A stretch of DNA of 8,158 bases from DATKCJ01 sp035513275 (GTDB taxonomy: Bacteria; Verrucomicrobiota; Verrucomicrobiia; Opitutales; Opitutaceae). The notes beneath the pieces are model-generated. The model made no database searches. It was not told where the DNA came from and was given only the letters and a program-made list of their open reading frames with translations. The position numbers and the translations under genes were made by a program. Below are positions 1 through 6,558 of the stretch, piece by piece (within the stretch, counting starts at the first letter, position 1; each line of letters opens with the position of its first letter). The stretch is from contig DATKCJ010000361.1 of the NCBI GenBank assembly GCA_035513275.1, positions 1-8,158 of the forward strand, written 5' to 3'.

Positions 1-1
1 C

Positions 2-1987
2 GTCGTGCCGGGGCAGACGCTGACCGTGGCGCTGCGGATCAATCACGACGACCACTGGCACACTTATTGGAAGAATCCTGGCGATGCGGGACTCCAGACC
101 GAACTCGCATGGAAACTGCCCGAGGGATTCTCCGCTGGGCCGATCCGCTGGCCGGTGCCAGACATCACCGACACGAGTGGGCTGAAGACCTACGGTTACG
201 GCGGCGTCATCTACCTGCTGATCGACATTGCGGCACCTGCGACGCTGAAGCCCGGCGACTCGGTGACACTTGGCGCGACCGCGACCTGGCTGATGTGCAA
301 GGAGGCATGCATCCCCGGTGAGGTCGACGTCACACTCACGCTGCCAGTCGCGGCAGAGGCGGAAAGAGATCCGAAGTGGAGCGCGGACATCGCGAAAGCT
401 CGCGCGGCACTGCCGCCGGCCGCGCCGACTGATCTCGCTCTGAAGGCCTATCGCACGGGTAAGAACATCACGCTTGTCATCGATGGGTCGAAGGAACTGA
501 ACCCCGGCGCGAAGGATTTCTATTTCTTCGACGACCAGGGATTCGTTGAGGCCGGGATCGATCAGACTGCGCAGCGCTCGGAGCGGCAGGTGAGGATTGA
601 ACTCGTCGAAACGGACTACGCGAAACATCCGGCGAAGTTGTCGGGCTTGCTCCGCGCCGAAGGCGGCTGGTTCGTGGGCGGAGCCGAGGTGTTCGAAGTC
701 TCGTTCGATTTGATCGACGGTGCGCCGCCGGCGGCGGCGTTTGCCGGCACGACAGGAGCGACTGCGGAAGGCGATGGCACGAGCCTCGCGACGGTGTTGC
801 TCCTCGCGTTCCTTGGCGGACTGATCTTGAACCTCATGCCGTGCGTTTTCCCCGTGATCGGAATCAAGATCATGGGCTTCGTGAACCAGGCAGGCGAGGC
901 GCGCGGCCGCGTGGTGATGCACGGACTCGTGTTCACTGCGGGAGTGCTGATTTCGTTCTGGGTGCTCTCCGGATTGCTGCTCGTGCTGCGGTCGGGCGGC
1001 GCGGAGCTTGGATGGGGATTTCAACTTCAGTCGCCGGTATTCGTCTACGTGCTCACGGTGTTGCTGCTCGTCTTCGGGCTGAGCATGAGCGGGGTGTTTG
1101 AGATCGGCGGCTCGCTGATCGGGGTTGGATCGGGTCTGCAGTCGAAGAGCGGATTCGGCGGCACGTTTTTCTCGGGAGTGCTCGCAACCGTGGTGGCGAC
1201 GCCGTGCGCTGCGCCGATGCTCGGACCCGCGCTGGGCGCCGCGCTTTCACTGCCACCGTTTGAGTCCGTGCTCACGTTCACCATGATCGCGCTCGGGCTG
1301 GCTGCGCCCTACATGTTGCTCTCTGCATTTCCAGCGGCGATCCGTCTGTTGCCGCGGCCCGGCGCGTGGATGGAGACGTTCAAGCAGGCGATGGCGTTCC
1401 TGCTTTACGCGACGGTCGCCTATCTTGTGTGGGTGCTCGCAGCGCAAGTGGACGGCGATGGTTTCCTGAGCGTGCTGTTCGGGCTCGTCGTTGTCGGCAT
1501 CGCAGGCTGGGTGCTCGGTCACTGGGGCACGATCTCGCGCTCGCGCGGGGTGCGTCGCACGGCGCAGGTCGTCACTGCGGTGCTGCTCGTCGGCGGATTT
1601 CTCTACGGGATGCCGAGGACAAGCGATCCCGCGCCGGACGACATCATTTGGGAGCCGTGGTCGGCGGCGCGAGTCGCCGAACTCGTGAAGGAAGGCCGGC
1701 CGGTGTATGTCGATTTCACCGCGCGCTGGTGCGTGACGTGCCAGGCGAACAAGAAACTTGTGTTTGGCTCAAGTGAAGTGCGCGCATTTTTTGCGAAGCA
1801 CAATATCGCGACGCTGCGTGGCGACTGGACGAATCAAGATGGCGCCATCACTGCGGAACTCGCTCGATGGAAGCGATCGGCCGTGCCGTTCAACCTCATC
1901 TACCTACCCGGCGCGGAACCGAAGCCGCTGCCCGAGGTGCTCACGGCTGGCATCGTGCTCGACGCGTTTGCGGAGCTGGGAAAGTAG
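2..1987 (+). CDS. ScsB/DsbD-type thiol:disulfide interchange protein (5' end cut by window)
   Basis: This inner-membrane protein is predicted to move electrons from cytoplasmic thioredoxin to periplasmic thiol proteins. The frame is open to the left edge, so the signal peptide and true start are missing; residues are numbered from the GTG at 5. Residues 1-115 are the periplasmic DsbD N-terminal-type domain, with a HWHTYWKNPGDAG signature and a CKEAC pair (C98, C102). That CxxxC spacing is closer to ScsB than to E. coli DsbD. Residues 145-240 look like a second beta-rich periplasmic domain. Residues 260-536 hold about eight hydrophobic segments with the paired membrane cysteines in NLMPCVFP (C280) and ATPCAAP (C401). 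Residues 550-660 are a thioredoxin-like domain with WCVTC (C576, C579) and a likely cis-proline in AVPF (P628). All six redox cysteines are present, so it looks functional. The family assignment is firm, but DsbD versus ScsB naming is not, and no partner gene is visible. Confidence 0.93.
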   Translation, partial: VVPGQTLTVALRINHDDHWHTYWKNPGDAGLQTELAWKLPEGFSAGPIRWPVPDITDTSGLKTYGYGGVIYLLIDIAAPATLKPGDSVTLGATATWLMCKEACIPGEVDVTLTLPVAAEAERDPKWSADIAKARAALPPAAPTDLALKAYRTGKNITLVIDGSKELNPGAKDFYFFDDQGFVEAGIDQTAQRSERQVRIELVETDYAKHPAKLSGLLRAEGGWFVGGAEVFEVSFDLIDGAPPAAAFAGTTGATAEGDGTSLATVLLLAFLGGLILNLMPCVFPVIGIKIMGFVNQAGEARGRVVMHGLVFTAGVLISFWVLSGLLLVLRSGGAELGWGFQLQSPVFVYVLTVLLLVFGLSMSGVFEIGGSLIGVGSGLQSKSGFGGTFFSGVLATVVATPCAAPMLGPALGAALSLPPFESVLTFTMIALGLAAPYMLLSAFPAAIRLLPRPGAWMETFKQAMAFLLYATVAYLVWVLAAQVDGDGFLSVLFGLVVVGIAGWVLGHWGTISRSRGVRRTAQVVTAVLLVGGFLYGMPRTSDPAPDDIIWEPWSAARVAELVKEGRPVYVDFTARWCVTCQANKKLVFGSSEVRAFFAKHNIATLRGDWTNQDGAITAELARWKRSAVPFNLIYLPGAEPKPLPEVLTAGIVLDAFAELGK

Positions 1988-2038
1988 GCGAGGGTGGCGA
2001 GTTCGCCATGGCCACATAGTAAGTAACAGCTTCGAGAA

Positions 2039-2063
2039 GTAGGGCGCGTATCCCGACGCGCCC
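2039..2063 (+). repeat. GTAG-headed hairpin, REP-like element (left member of a pair)
   Basis: The tetranucleotide GTAG (2039-2042) leads into a perfect 8-bp stem: GGGCGCGT at 2042-2049, a six-base loop, and ACGCGCCC at 2056-2063. A 5' GTAG next to a GC-rich palindrome is the known hallmark of REP elements mobilised by RAYT (TnpA-REP) transposases. On the plus strand no T run follows, so it is a poor intrinsic terminator for the upstream thiol-interchange gene. Copy number elsewhere in the genome cannot be judged from this window. Confidence 0.5.
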
Positions 2064-2080
2064 TTGCATCAATCATTGAA

Positions 2081-2107
2081 CAAAAGGGCGGTTAAGGATA
2101 ACCGCCC
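2081..2107 (-). terminator. Probable intrinsic terminator of the YhbY-family gene
   Basis: On the minus strand the 9-bp perfect hairpin (2107-2086) is followed at once by TTTTG (2085-2081). It lies 24 bases past the stop codon of the YhbY-family gene. A strong GC-rich stem plus a short T run fits a rho-independent terminator, although the T run is short. The same sequence is part of the REP-like pair, so the repeat may have been recruited as a terminator. Confidence 0.55.
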
Positions 2108-2111
2108 CTAC
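2086..2111 (-). repeat. GTAG-headed hairpin, REP-like element (right member, inverted)
   Basis: Read on the minus strand, GTAG (2111-2108) is followed directly by a perfect 9-bp stem, GGGCGGTTA with its complement, around the four-base loop TCCT. It faces the left GTAG hairpin, so the outer ends of 2039-2111 are GTAG and CTAC, like a REP doublet or REPIN. The two stems share only the GGGCG start, so they would be different REP types or diverged copies. Confidence 0.5.
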
Positions 2112-2131
2112 CTAGGAAAGCGTGCGACCGA

Positions 2132-2452
2132 TCAGTCGTGCGATGCGGCCGGCAAGTGAATCCGGTTTGCACCGAGGTTTGGGGCGGCGCGGTAAAGCAG
2201 CACGGTCTTGCCGACGCTGCCGACGATCTCGGAACGCGTGCCGGTCGCGAGCAATTCGGTGATCGCCGGCCGGTCGTCGCGCTCGGCGAGCACGCGCACT
2301 TTCACGAGTTCGTGGGACGCGAGCAGGCGCTCGAGTTCGTTTAGGACGGTCTTCGTGACACCGCCGCGACCGACCGAGAGCGCGGAGTCGAGCTTCTGCC
2401 CAAGGCCGCGCAGGTGGGTCCTTTGTTTACCGGTGAGCTTTGGATTTTCCAT
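2132..2452 (-). CDS. yhbY: YhbY-family (CRM domain) RNA-binding protein
   Basis: This is a small basic protein of 106 residues, the usual size for the single-domain YhbY family. Family members bind pre-50S ribosomal particles and act in ribosome assembly in the cytoplasm. The sequence shows the expected pattern: LTGKQRTHLRGLG near the N-terminus, the VGRGGVT loop (the GxxG-like RNA-binding turn) at about residues 28-34, then ELVKVRV and a C-terminal GKTVLLYR strand. The ATG at 2452 is chosen because the family normally begins a few residues before LTGKQ. No clear Shine-Dalgarno sequence precedes it. The gene is divergent from the triple-module protein gene and converges with the thiol-interchange gene, so it is probably transcribed alone. 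The family call is secure; the role is inferred from the family. Confidence 0.92.
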   Translation of the reverse strand: MENPKLTGKQRTHLRGLGQKLDSALSVGRGGVTKTVLNELERLLASHELVKVRVLAERDDRPAITELLATGTRSEIVGSVGKTVLLYRAAPNLGANRIHLPAASHD

Positions 2453-2474
2453 CGGCGAGGGCCGAGATTCGGAC

Positions 2475-2498
2475 GCGGCTGGGGTTGTCGCAAGCCGC
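2475..2498. other. Small inverted repeat in the divergent spacer
   Basis: The 114-base spacer between two divergent genes holds GCGGCT (2475-2480) and its complement AGCCGC (2493-2498) around a 12-base loop. It could be a leader structure for the minus-strand gene or an operator shared by both genes, but it is short enough to be chance in GC-rich DNA. I see no convincing -35/-10 pair on either strand of the spacer. Confidence 0.2.
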
Positions 2499-2549
2499 CA
2501 TCGCGCGAATGTTCCGATTTAGGCTTCGCCAATCGAGAGGCCGTTGCCT

Positions 2550-2554
2550 AGGAA
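2550..2554 (+). promoter_or_regulatory. Candidate ribosome binding site for the triple-module gene
   Basis: AGGAA lies 12 bases before the ATG at 2567. The spacing is slightly long but usable. It supports this ATG, which also starts exactly where the DUF4177-like domain normally begins. Confidence 0.4.
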
Positions 2555-2566
2555 CTCGCAGTTTCT

Positions 2567-3982
2567 ATGGCAAATTGGGAATACAAGGTTTTGTCCGGCG
2601 GTAAGATGGGCCTCGGATCGATGGCCATGCTGGATCAATTTTTAAACGAACTCGGGCAGCAGCAATGGGAGGTCGTGAGCTGGCAGACCGACCCGGAGAC
2701 GCCGCTCAAGTTCAGTGGCCTCGCAAGACGCCCGATACTGCGCGACATCACGCCGGCGGAAATGCCGGCGGCGATGGACAAGGAGGCGATCGCGGCGGCG
2801 AAGGAGGAGGCGGATCGCGAGCGCGAGGCATGGGTCGAGACGCTCGCCCGTGAGAGGGAGTTTTACGCAAAGTCCATCGAGGAGGAGGGCTCGCAGGAGG
2901 ACGAAGACGACGACCAGGAGCGCGACCTTGTGGGGGACCTCTTCGACGCCGTCCGCCCGTTGATGAAACGCAACAACCGAGGCCCCGGCGCCTCGGGCAG
3001 CGTCGTCTATCTCGCGAAGAAACTCGACCAATCCGAGGAGGACCTCATCGGCGCACTTTCCGAGGCCGGCCTCAAGCTCGGCGACGACGAGAAGGACTCC
3101 GAGCCGCACGAGCACGGCGGCGACATGTTCTGGATGAACGTGAATTCGCGGGGCGAAGTTTGGATCAACAGTGTTCCGAAGTCGCGCTACCGTCCGCCGC
3201 AACCGAAGAAGCAGGCCGGGGAAGCGAAACCGGTCGAGCCGAGGCGGAGAGAGGAATCGCGCGCCGAAGCGAAGGAAGCCACGCCGCCCGGCGAACTGCC
3301 CGAGGGCGCGGCGCTCCTGGCCAAGCTGCGCCCGATGATGCGGCGCAACCGCGGCAACCGCGGGTTGTCCGGCAGCCTGCCGTTTCTTTCCCGTGCGCTC
3401 CGCCAATCCGAGGAGGCACTCGCCGCGGCCCTCGCCGGCATGGGTCTCACACTAGCCGAGGACCCGACGGCGGACATCGCGCCGGTCGAGATCGAGGGAC
3501 TCGAATACTGGCTCAACAAGAATGAGAAGGGTCAGGTGTGGATCAACGCCCGCGAGAAGTTCGCCGGAAGCGCAGAGCACACGGGATCCGCGCAGCCGGA
3601 AGCAGCCACGGATTCGTCGCTCCCGCCTGTGTTGTCCGACGCAGCGGCAGAGGCCCCGTCCGCGACGTCCGCACCGTCTTCGCCCGCGGACGTGAACTCC
3701 GAGACTGTGCTCGAACTCGCGCCGGCACACCTCGCGAAGATCGGACGCAGCACCACGGCCGCGTCTTCGGCATCCGATCTGGCCACTTCGCTCGGAGTTT
3801 CCCAGGCTTCGCTTCTCGACGCGCTCGTTGGCGCGGGGCTGGCCGTGCCGATAGACGCCGGCGAGAAGCCGGTATTTGTCGAGGAGCACGGTCACCGATT
3901 CTGGTTCAGCCGCGACGACGAAGGCATGCTCTCGCTGAACGCCAAGCCGTCACGCCGGCCACGCAGTCGGAAGAGGGACTAA
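2567..3982 (+). CDS. DUF4177-like protein with three winged-helix-like modules, function unknown
   Basis: I do not recognise the whole protein (471 residues). Residues 1-50 (WEYKVL, then LNELGQQQWEVVSWQ) resemble the small DUF4177 domain. Residues 68-105 are a charged, probably coiled helix, followed by a very acidic stretch at about 105-120. Three divergent copies of one module follow at about 125-205, 250-331 and 382-461. Each has an opening helix with an arginine- or serine-rich turn, then a helical pair ending in L..AL...GL, then an aromatic strand and a turn into a second strand (FWMNVNSRGEVWIN, YWLNKNEKGQVWIN, FWFSRDDEGMLSLN). Two helices and a beta hairpin in this order suggest a winged-helix fold, so nucleic-acid or protein binding is possible but unproven. 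The linkers are rich in Pro/Lys/Glu and in Ala/Ser/Pro, and the C-terminus is basic (SRRPRSRKRD). There is no signal peptide or membrane segment, so it should be cytoplasmic. The gene appears monocistronic. Confidence 0.85.
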   Translation: MANWEYKVLSGGKMGLGSMAMLDQFLNELGQQQWEVVSWQTDPETPLKFSGLARRPILRDITPAEMPAAMDKEAIAAAKEEADREREAWVETLAREREFYAKSIEEEGSQEDEDDDQERDLVGDLFDAVRPLMKRNNRGPGASGSVVYLAKKLDQSEEDLIGALSEAGLKLGDDEKDSEPHEHGGDMFWMNVNSRGEVWINSVPKSRYRPPQPKKQAGEAKPVEPRRREESRAEAKEATPPGELPEGAALLAKLRPMMRRNRGNRGLSGSLPFLSRALRQSEEALAAALAGMGLTLAEDPTADIAPVEIEGLEYWLNKNEKGQVWINAREKFAGSAEHTGSAQPEAATDSSLPPVLSDAAAEAPSATSAPSSPADVNSETVLELAPAHLAKIGRSTTAASSASDLATSLGVSQASLLDALVGAGLAVPIDAGEKPVFVEEHGHRFWFSRDDEGMLSLNAKPSRRPRSRKRD

Positions 3983-4033
3983 GGATCAAGGCGCGTGCGT
4001 CGCGCGTTCTGTTATTACGCCAATATATGCGCA

Positions 4034-4060
4034 GCCCTCCGGGAAACTTTCCCTCCGGGC
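4034..4060 (+). repeat. 9-bp direct repeat within an imperfect hairpin upstream of the kinase gene
   Basis: CCCTCCGGG occurs at 4035-4043 and again at 4051-4059, a 16-base period. Between and overlapping the copies is the palindrome GGGAAACTTTCCC (4041-4053). The whole can fold with an outer GCCC/GGGC stem (4034-4037 with 4057-4060), a 3x3 internal loop and an inner GGGAA/TTCCC stem. It ends 53 bases before the kinase start and 78 bases past the previous stop. No T run follows, so it is more like a leader structure or binding site than an intrinsic terminator. Confidence 0.35.
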
Positions 4061-4103
4061 CACAAAGGAAGTGTTGCGGCGTGGTGGGTCATTGTTAGTG
4101 GTC

Positions 4104-4107
4104 AGGG
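4104..4107 (+). promoter_or_regulatory. Ribosome binding site that fixes the GTG start of the kinase
   Basis: AGGG lies six bases before the GTG at 4114. An in-frame TAG at 4096-4098 rules out any earlier start further upstream, and no other start codon lies between. The GTG is therefore the best start. Confidence 0.5.
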
Positions 4108-4113
4108 CCAACC

Positions 4114-6552
4114 GTGTTACTACCCGAGGCAGAGGACTCCGAGGCGCCCGCGGCCCAAAGCAAGCGAGCGATCGATGTGGTGACTCGCGTCCTTGATGAG
4201 TTGTCCGGGCACTCCCCGGTTTGGTGGGAGTTCCGGAGCATCCTTGGCGTGATCGGCAGGTCGATGGATTTCGACCGCGTCTATGTGTTTGAGAACGGCT
4301 TTGATCGGAAAACCGGCACGCTCATCGCCAGCCAGAAGGCCGAGTGGTGCGCGGACGGGGTCGACAGCGCGTTCGAGAAATCCGGGACGCGTGGCTTTTC
4401 CTACGAGAAGCTCGGCGAACGCTGGCTGGAGGAATTATCGTCCGGCCGGGCGATGCAGGCACAGGCGAGAAAGTTCACCGACATGGAGCACGCGGTCCTC
4501 GGGCCGCAGGATGTGAAATCCATCCTCATGGTGCCGCTGATGGTCGGCGGCGTGTGGTGGGGCGTGATCGGATTCGACCAGTGCTCGCATGAGCGCACGT
4601 GGGATCCGGACGCGATCATGATGCTCACGATCGCAGGCTCCTTGATCGCGGGACAGATTGATCGTCAGCGGCTCAGGATGAACCTGGAGGCGGCCGAGAA
4701 GCGTTCGCGTTTCGCGATGCAGGTCACCGGGGTCGGCGTGTGGGATTTCGAGCCTGAGGCAGGCGATATGTTCATCGCCGCCGAGCTCAAGGACACACTC
4801 GGTTTCGCCAACGAGGAGTTTTCCAACAACATTGCCTCGTGGCTTTCGCACGTGCCTCGCGAGGATGCGGTGCGGTTCGAGTTCGACGTCGACAGCATCG
4901 TCTCGGGGGCGGCCACTTCGTTCGAGACCGAGCACCGGATGATTACGAAGCGCGGCGAGACGAGATGGTTCCTCTCGCGGGGATCGGCGGTCCGCGATGC
5001 GAAGGGCAAGGCGGTGCGTATCATCGGCACCAGCACCGACGTCACAGAGCGCAAGCGCACCGAGACCGCCTTTCGTGCGATATTCGAGGGATCCCCTGAG
5101 GGCATGTTGCTGCTCGACATCGGCGGGCATGCCGGGCGGTGGACGATCGTCGATTGCAACGACCGCGCGGCATCGATGCACGGCTTCGAACGCGAGGAGA
5201 TGCTGGGTCGTCCCTACGAAGAGTTTCTCCTCGATCGCCCGGATGCCGCTGCGACCGCTGAATTGCTCGCGAAGACCCGCGATTCCGGCGCGCTCGGCGG
5301 CGAGGCGGTGCACATCCGCAAGGGCGGCTCGAATTTCTGGTGCGGATTCCAGCGCACGATTCTCAACATCGACGGCGAGGAGAGGCTCCTCGTGGTCGGG
5401 CAGGACATCACCGAGCGGCGGCGGCACGAGGAGGAGCGGCTCCGCGCGAGCAAACTCGAGGCGCTCGGGCTCCTCGCGGGCGGCATCGCACACGATTTCA
5501 ACAACGTGCTCACCGCGATCACGGCCAATCTCTCGCTCGTGCGGATGGACCTCCCGAAGGACGCACCCGTGGGCGAGTCCCTCGACGCGATCGAGAAGGC
5601 GAGCGGACGCGCCCGCTCGCTCGCCGCGCAGTTGCTCACGTTTGCACGCGGCGGCATGCCGGTGATGCGCATCGTCTCGCTCGCGGACACCGTCAACTCC
5701 GCGGCGCACCTTTCGTCGCGTGGCTCGCGCTGCAAGGTCCAGGTGGATATCGCGCCCGACGCACCGCCGGTCGAGGCGGACGAAGGGCAGATCAGCCAGG
5801 TTCTGCAAAACCTCATCATCAACGCGGACCAGGCGATGCCCGACGGCGGCGTCATCGTCGTCTCAGTTGACCGCGTTTGCGACGAAGACTTCTTTACTCG
5901 CGACCGCGGCGGGCACCTCAGAATCCGCGTGACCGACAAGGGCCACGGCATCCCCGAGGAGATCCTCACGCGAATTTTCGACCCCTATTTCTCGACGAAG
6001 CCGCAGGGATCCGGTCTCGGACTCGCGACCACGTATTCAATCGTGCGTCACCACGGCGGCTCAATCTCCGTCAAATCAGAAGTCGGCAAGGGCACCGAGT
6101 TCACAATTCTGCTTCCAACGGCCCGACTCGAGCCCGAATCCGAAGCGCGCGCCACGACGGAGTCGAAGGACGGCAATCGCCGCCTACTCGTGATGGACGA
6201 CGAGCACGTGATCCGCCTCGTCGCACAGCGCGGATTGTCCCGTTTCGGCTACGAAGTCGTGCTGGCCAAGGATGGCGAGGAGGCGATCGCTGCGTATCAG
6301 CAGGCCATGCGCGAGGGAAAGCCGTTCGCCGCGATCGTGCTCGACATGGTCATCCCCGGCGGCATCGGCGGGGAGAAGACACTCGAGCGCATCCGCGAGA
6401 TCGATCCCGACGTGCGGGCGCTCGCGATGAGCGGTTACTCGACCTCGGGCGTGATGGGCAATCCAGCGGCGTTCGGTTTCAAGGCCGGGCTTCCAAAGCC
6501 GTTCTCGCTCGAGCAGTTCGCCGCGGCAATCGCGGGCGTCGTGAACAGTTGA
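4114..6552 (+). CDS. Cytosolic hybrid sensor histidine kinase (GAF-PAS-PAS-HisKA-HATPase-receiver)
   Basis: This 812-residue protein should sense an intracellular signal, autophosphorylate and pass the phosphate to its own receiver. A GAF-type domain spans about 25-185 (KSILMVPLMVGGVWWGVIGFD). A PAS domain with a PAC-like end covers about 195-315 (RIIGTSTDVTERKR), and a second covers about 318-437 (VVGQDITERRR). The kinase H-box is GGIAHDFNNVLTAI with H460. The N-box is NLIINADQAM (N570), the G1 box DKGHGIP (608-614), the F region FDPYFSTK and the G2 box GSGLGLATT (632-640). The receiver, about 688-810, has the acidic pair D695/D696, the phosphoacceptor D744 in IVLDMVIPGG, S773 and K795, so it is complete. 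No membrane segment or signal peptide is present. There is no DNA-binding output domain and no neighbouring regulator or Hpt gene, so it looks like an orphan whose downstream partner lies elsewhere. The signal cannot be read from the sequence. Confidence 0.95.
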   Translation: MLLPEAEDSEAPAAQSKRAIDVVTRVLDELSGHSPVWWEFRSILGVIGRSMDFDRVYVFENGFDRKTGTLIASQKAEWCADGVDSAFEKSGTRGFSYEKLGERWLEELSSGRAMQAQARKFTDMEHAVLGPQDVKSILMVPLMVGGVWWGVIGFDQCSHERTWDPDAIMMLTIAGSLIAGQIDRQRLRMNLEAAEKRSRFAMQVTGVGVWDFEPEAGDMFIAAELKDTLGFANEEFSNNIASWLSHVPREDAVRFEFDVDSIVSGAATSFETEHRMITKRGETRWFLSRGSAVRDAKGKAVRIIGTSTDVTERKRTETAFRAIFEGSPEGMLLLDIGGHAGRWTIVDCNDRAASMHGFEREEMLGRPYEEFLLDRPDAAATAELLAKTRDSGALGGEAVHIRKGGSNFWCGFQRTILNIDGEERLLVVGQDITERRRHEEERLRASKLEALGLLAGGIAHDFNNVLTAITANLSLVRMDLPKDAPVGESLDAIEKASGRARSLAAQLLTFARGGMPVMRIVSLADTVNSAAHLSSRGSRCKVQVDIAPDAPPVEADEGQISQVLQNLIINADQAMPDGGVIVVSVDRVCDEDFFTRDRGGHLRIRVTDKGHGIPEEILTRIFDPYFSTKPQGSGLGLATTYSIVRHHGGSISVKSEVGKGTEFTILLPTARLEPESEARATTESKDGNRRLLVMDDEHVIRLVAQRGLSRFGYEVVLAKDGEEAIAAYQQAMREGKPFAAIVLDMVIPGGIGGEKTLERIREIDPDVRALAMSGYSTSGVMGNPAAFGFKAGLPKPFSLEQFAAAIAGVVNS

Positions 6553-6558
6553 GCTGCG

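Noticed and set aside
1984..2015. Possible third GTAG hairpin starting at the stop codon of the thiol-interchange gene
   Set aside because: GTAG at 1984-1987 is followed by GGCGA and TCGCC arms, but competing pairings exist, the stem is only 5 bp, and the GTAG includes the stop codon, so chance is likely.
2642..3406. Minus-strand open frame (254 codons) antisense to the triple-module gene
   Set aside because: It has a low-complexity Arg/Leu-rich translation and no ribosome site or domain, while the plus-strand frame has a recognisable N-terminal domain and internal repeats.
4007..4029. AT-richer patch with TTCTGT and TATATG as a promoter for the kinase gene
   Set aside because: The two boxes are only about 11 bases apart, too close for a normal -35/-10 pair, and neither matches consensus well.
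4435..5808. Long minus-strand open frame (457 codons) antisense to the kinase gene
   Set aside because: Its translation is Arg/Ala/Glu/His-rich with no recognisable domain, and it lies wholly opposite a kinase with every motif intact. This is the usual shadow frame of GC-rich coding DNA.
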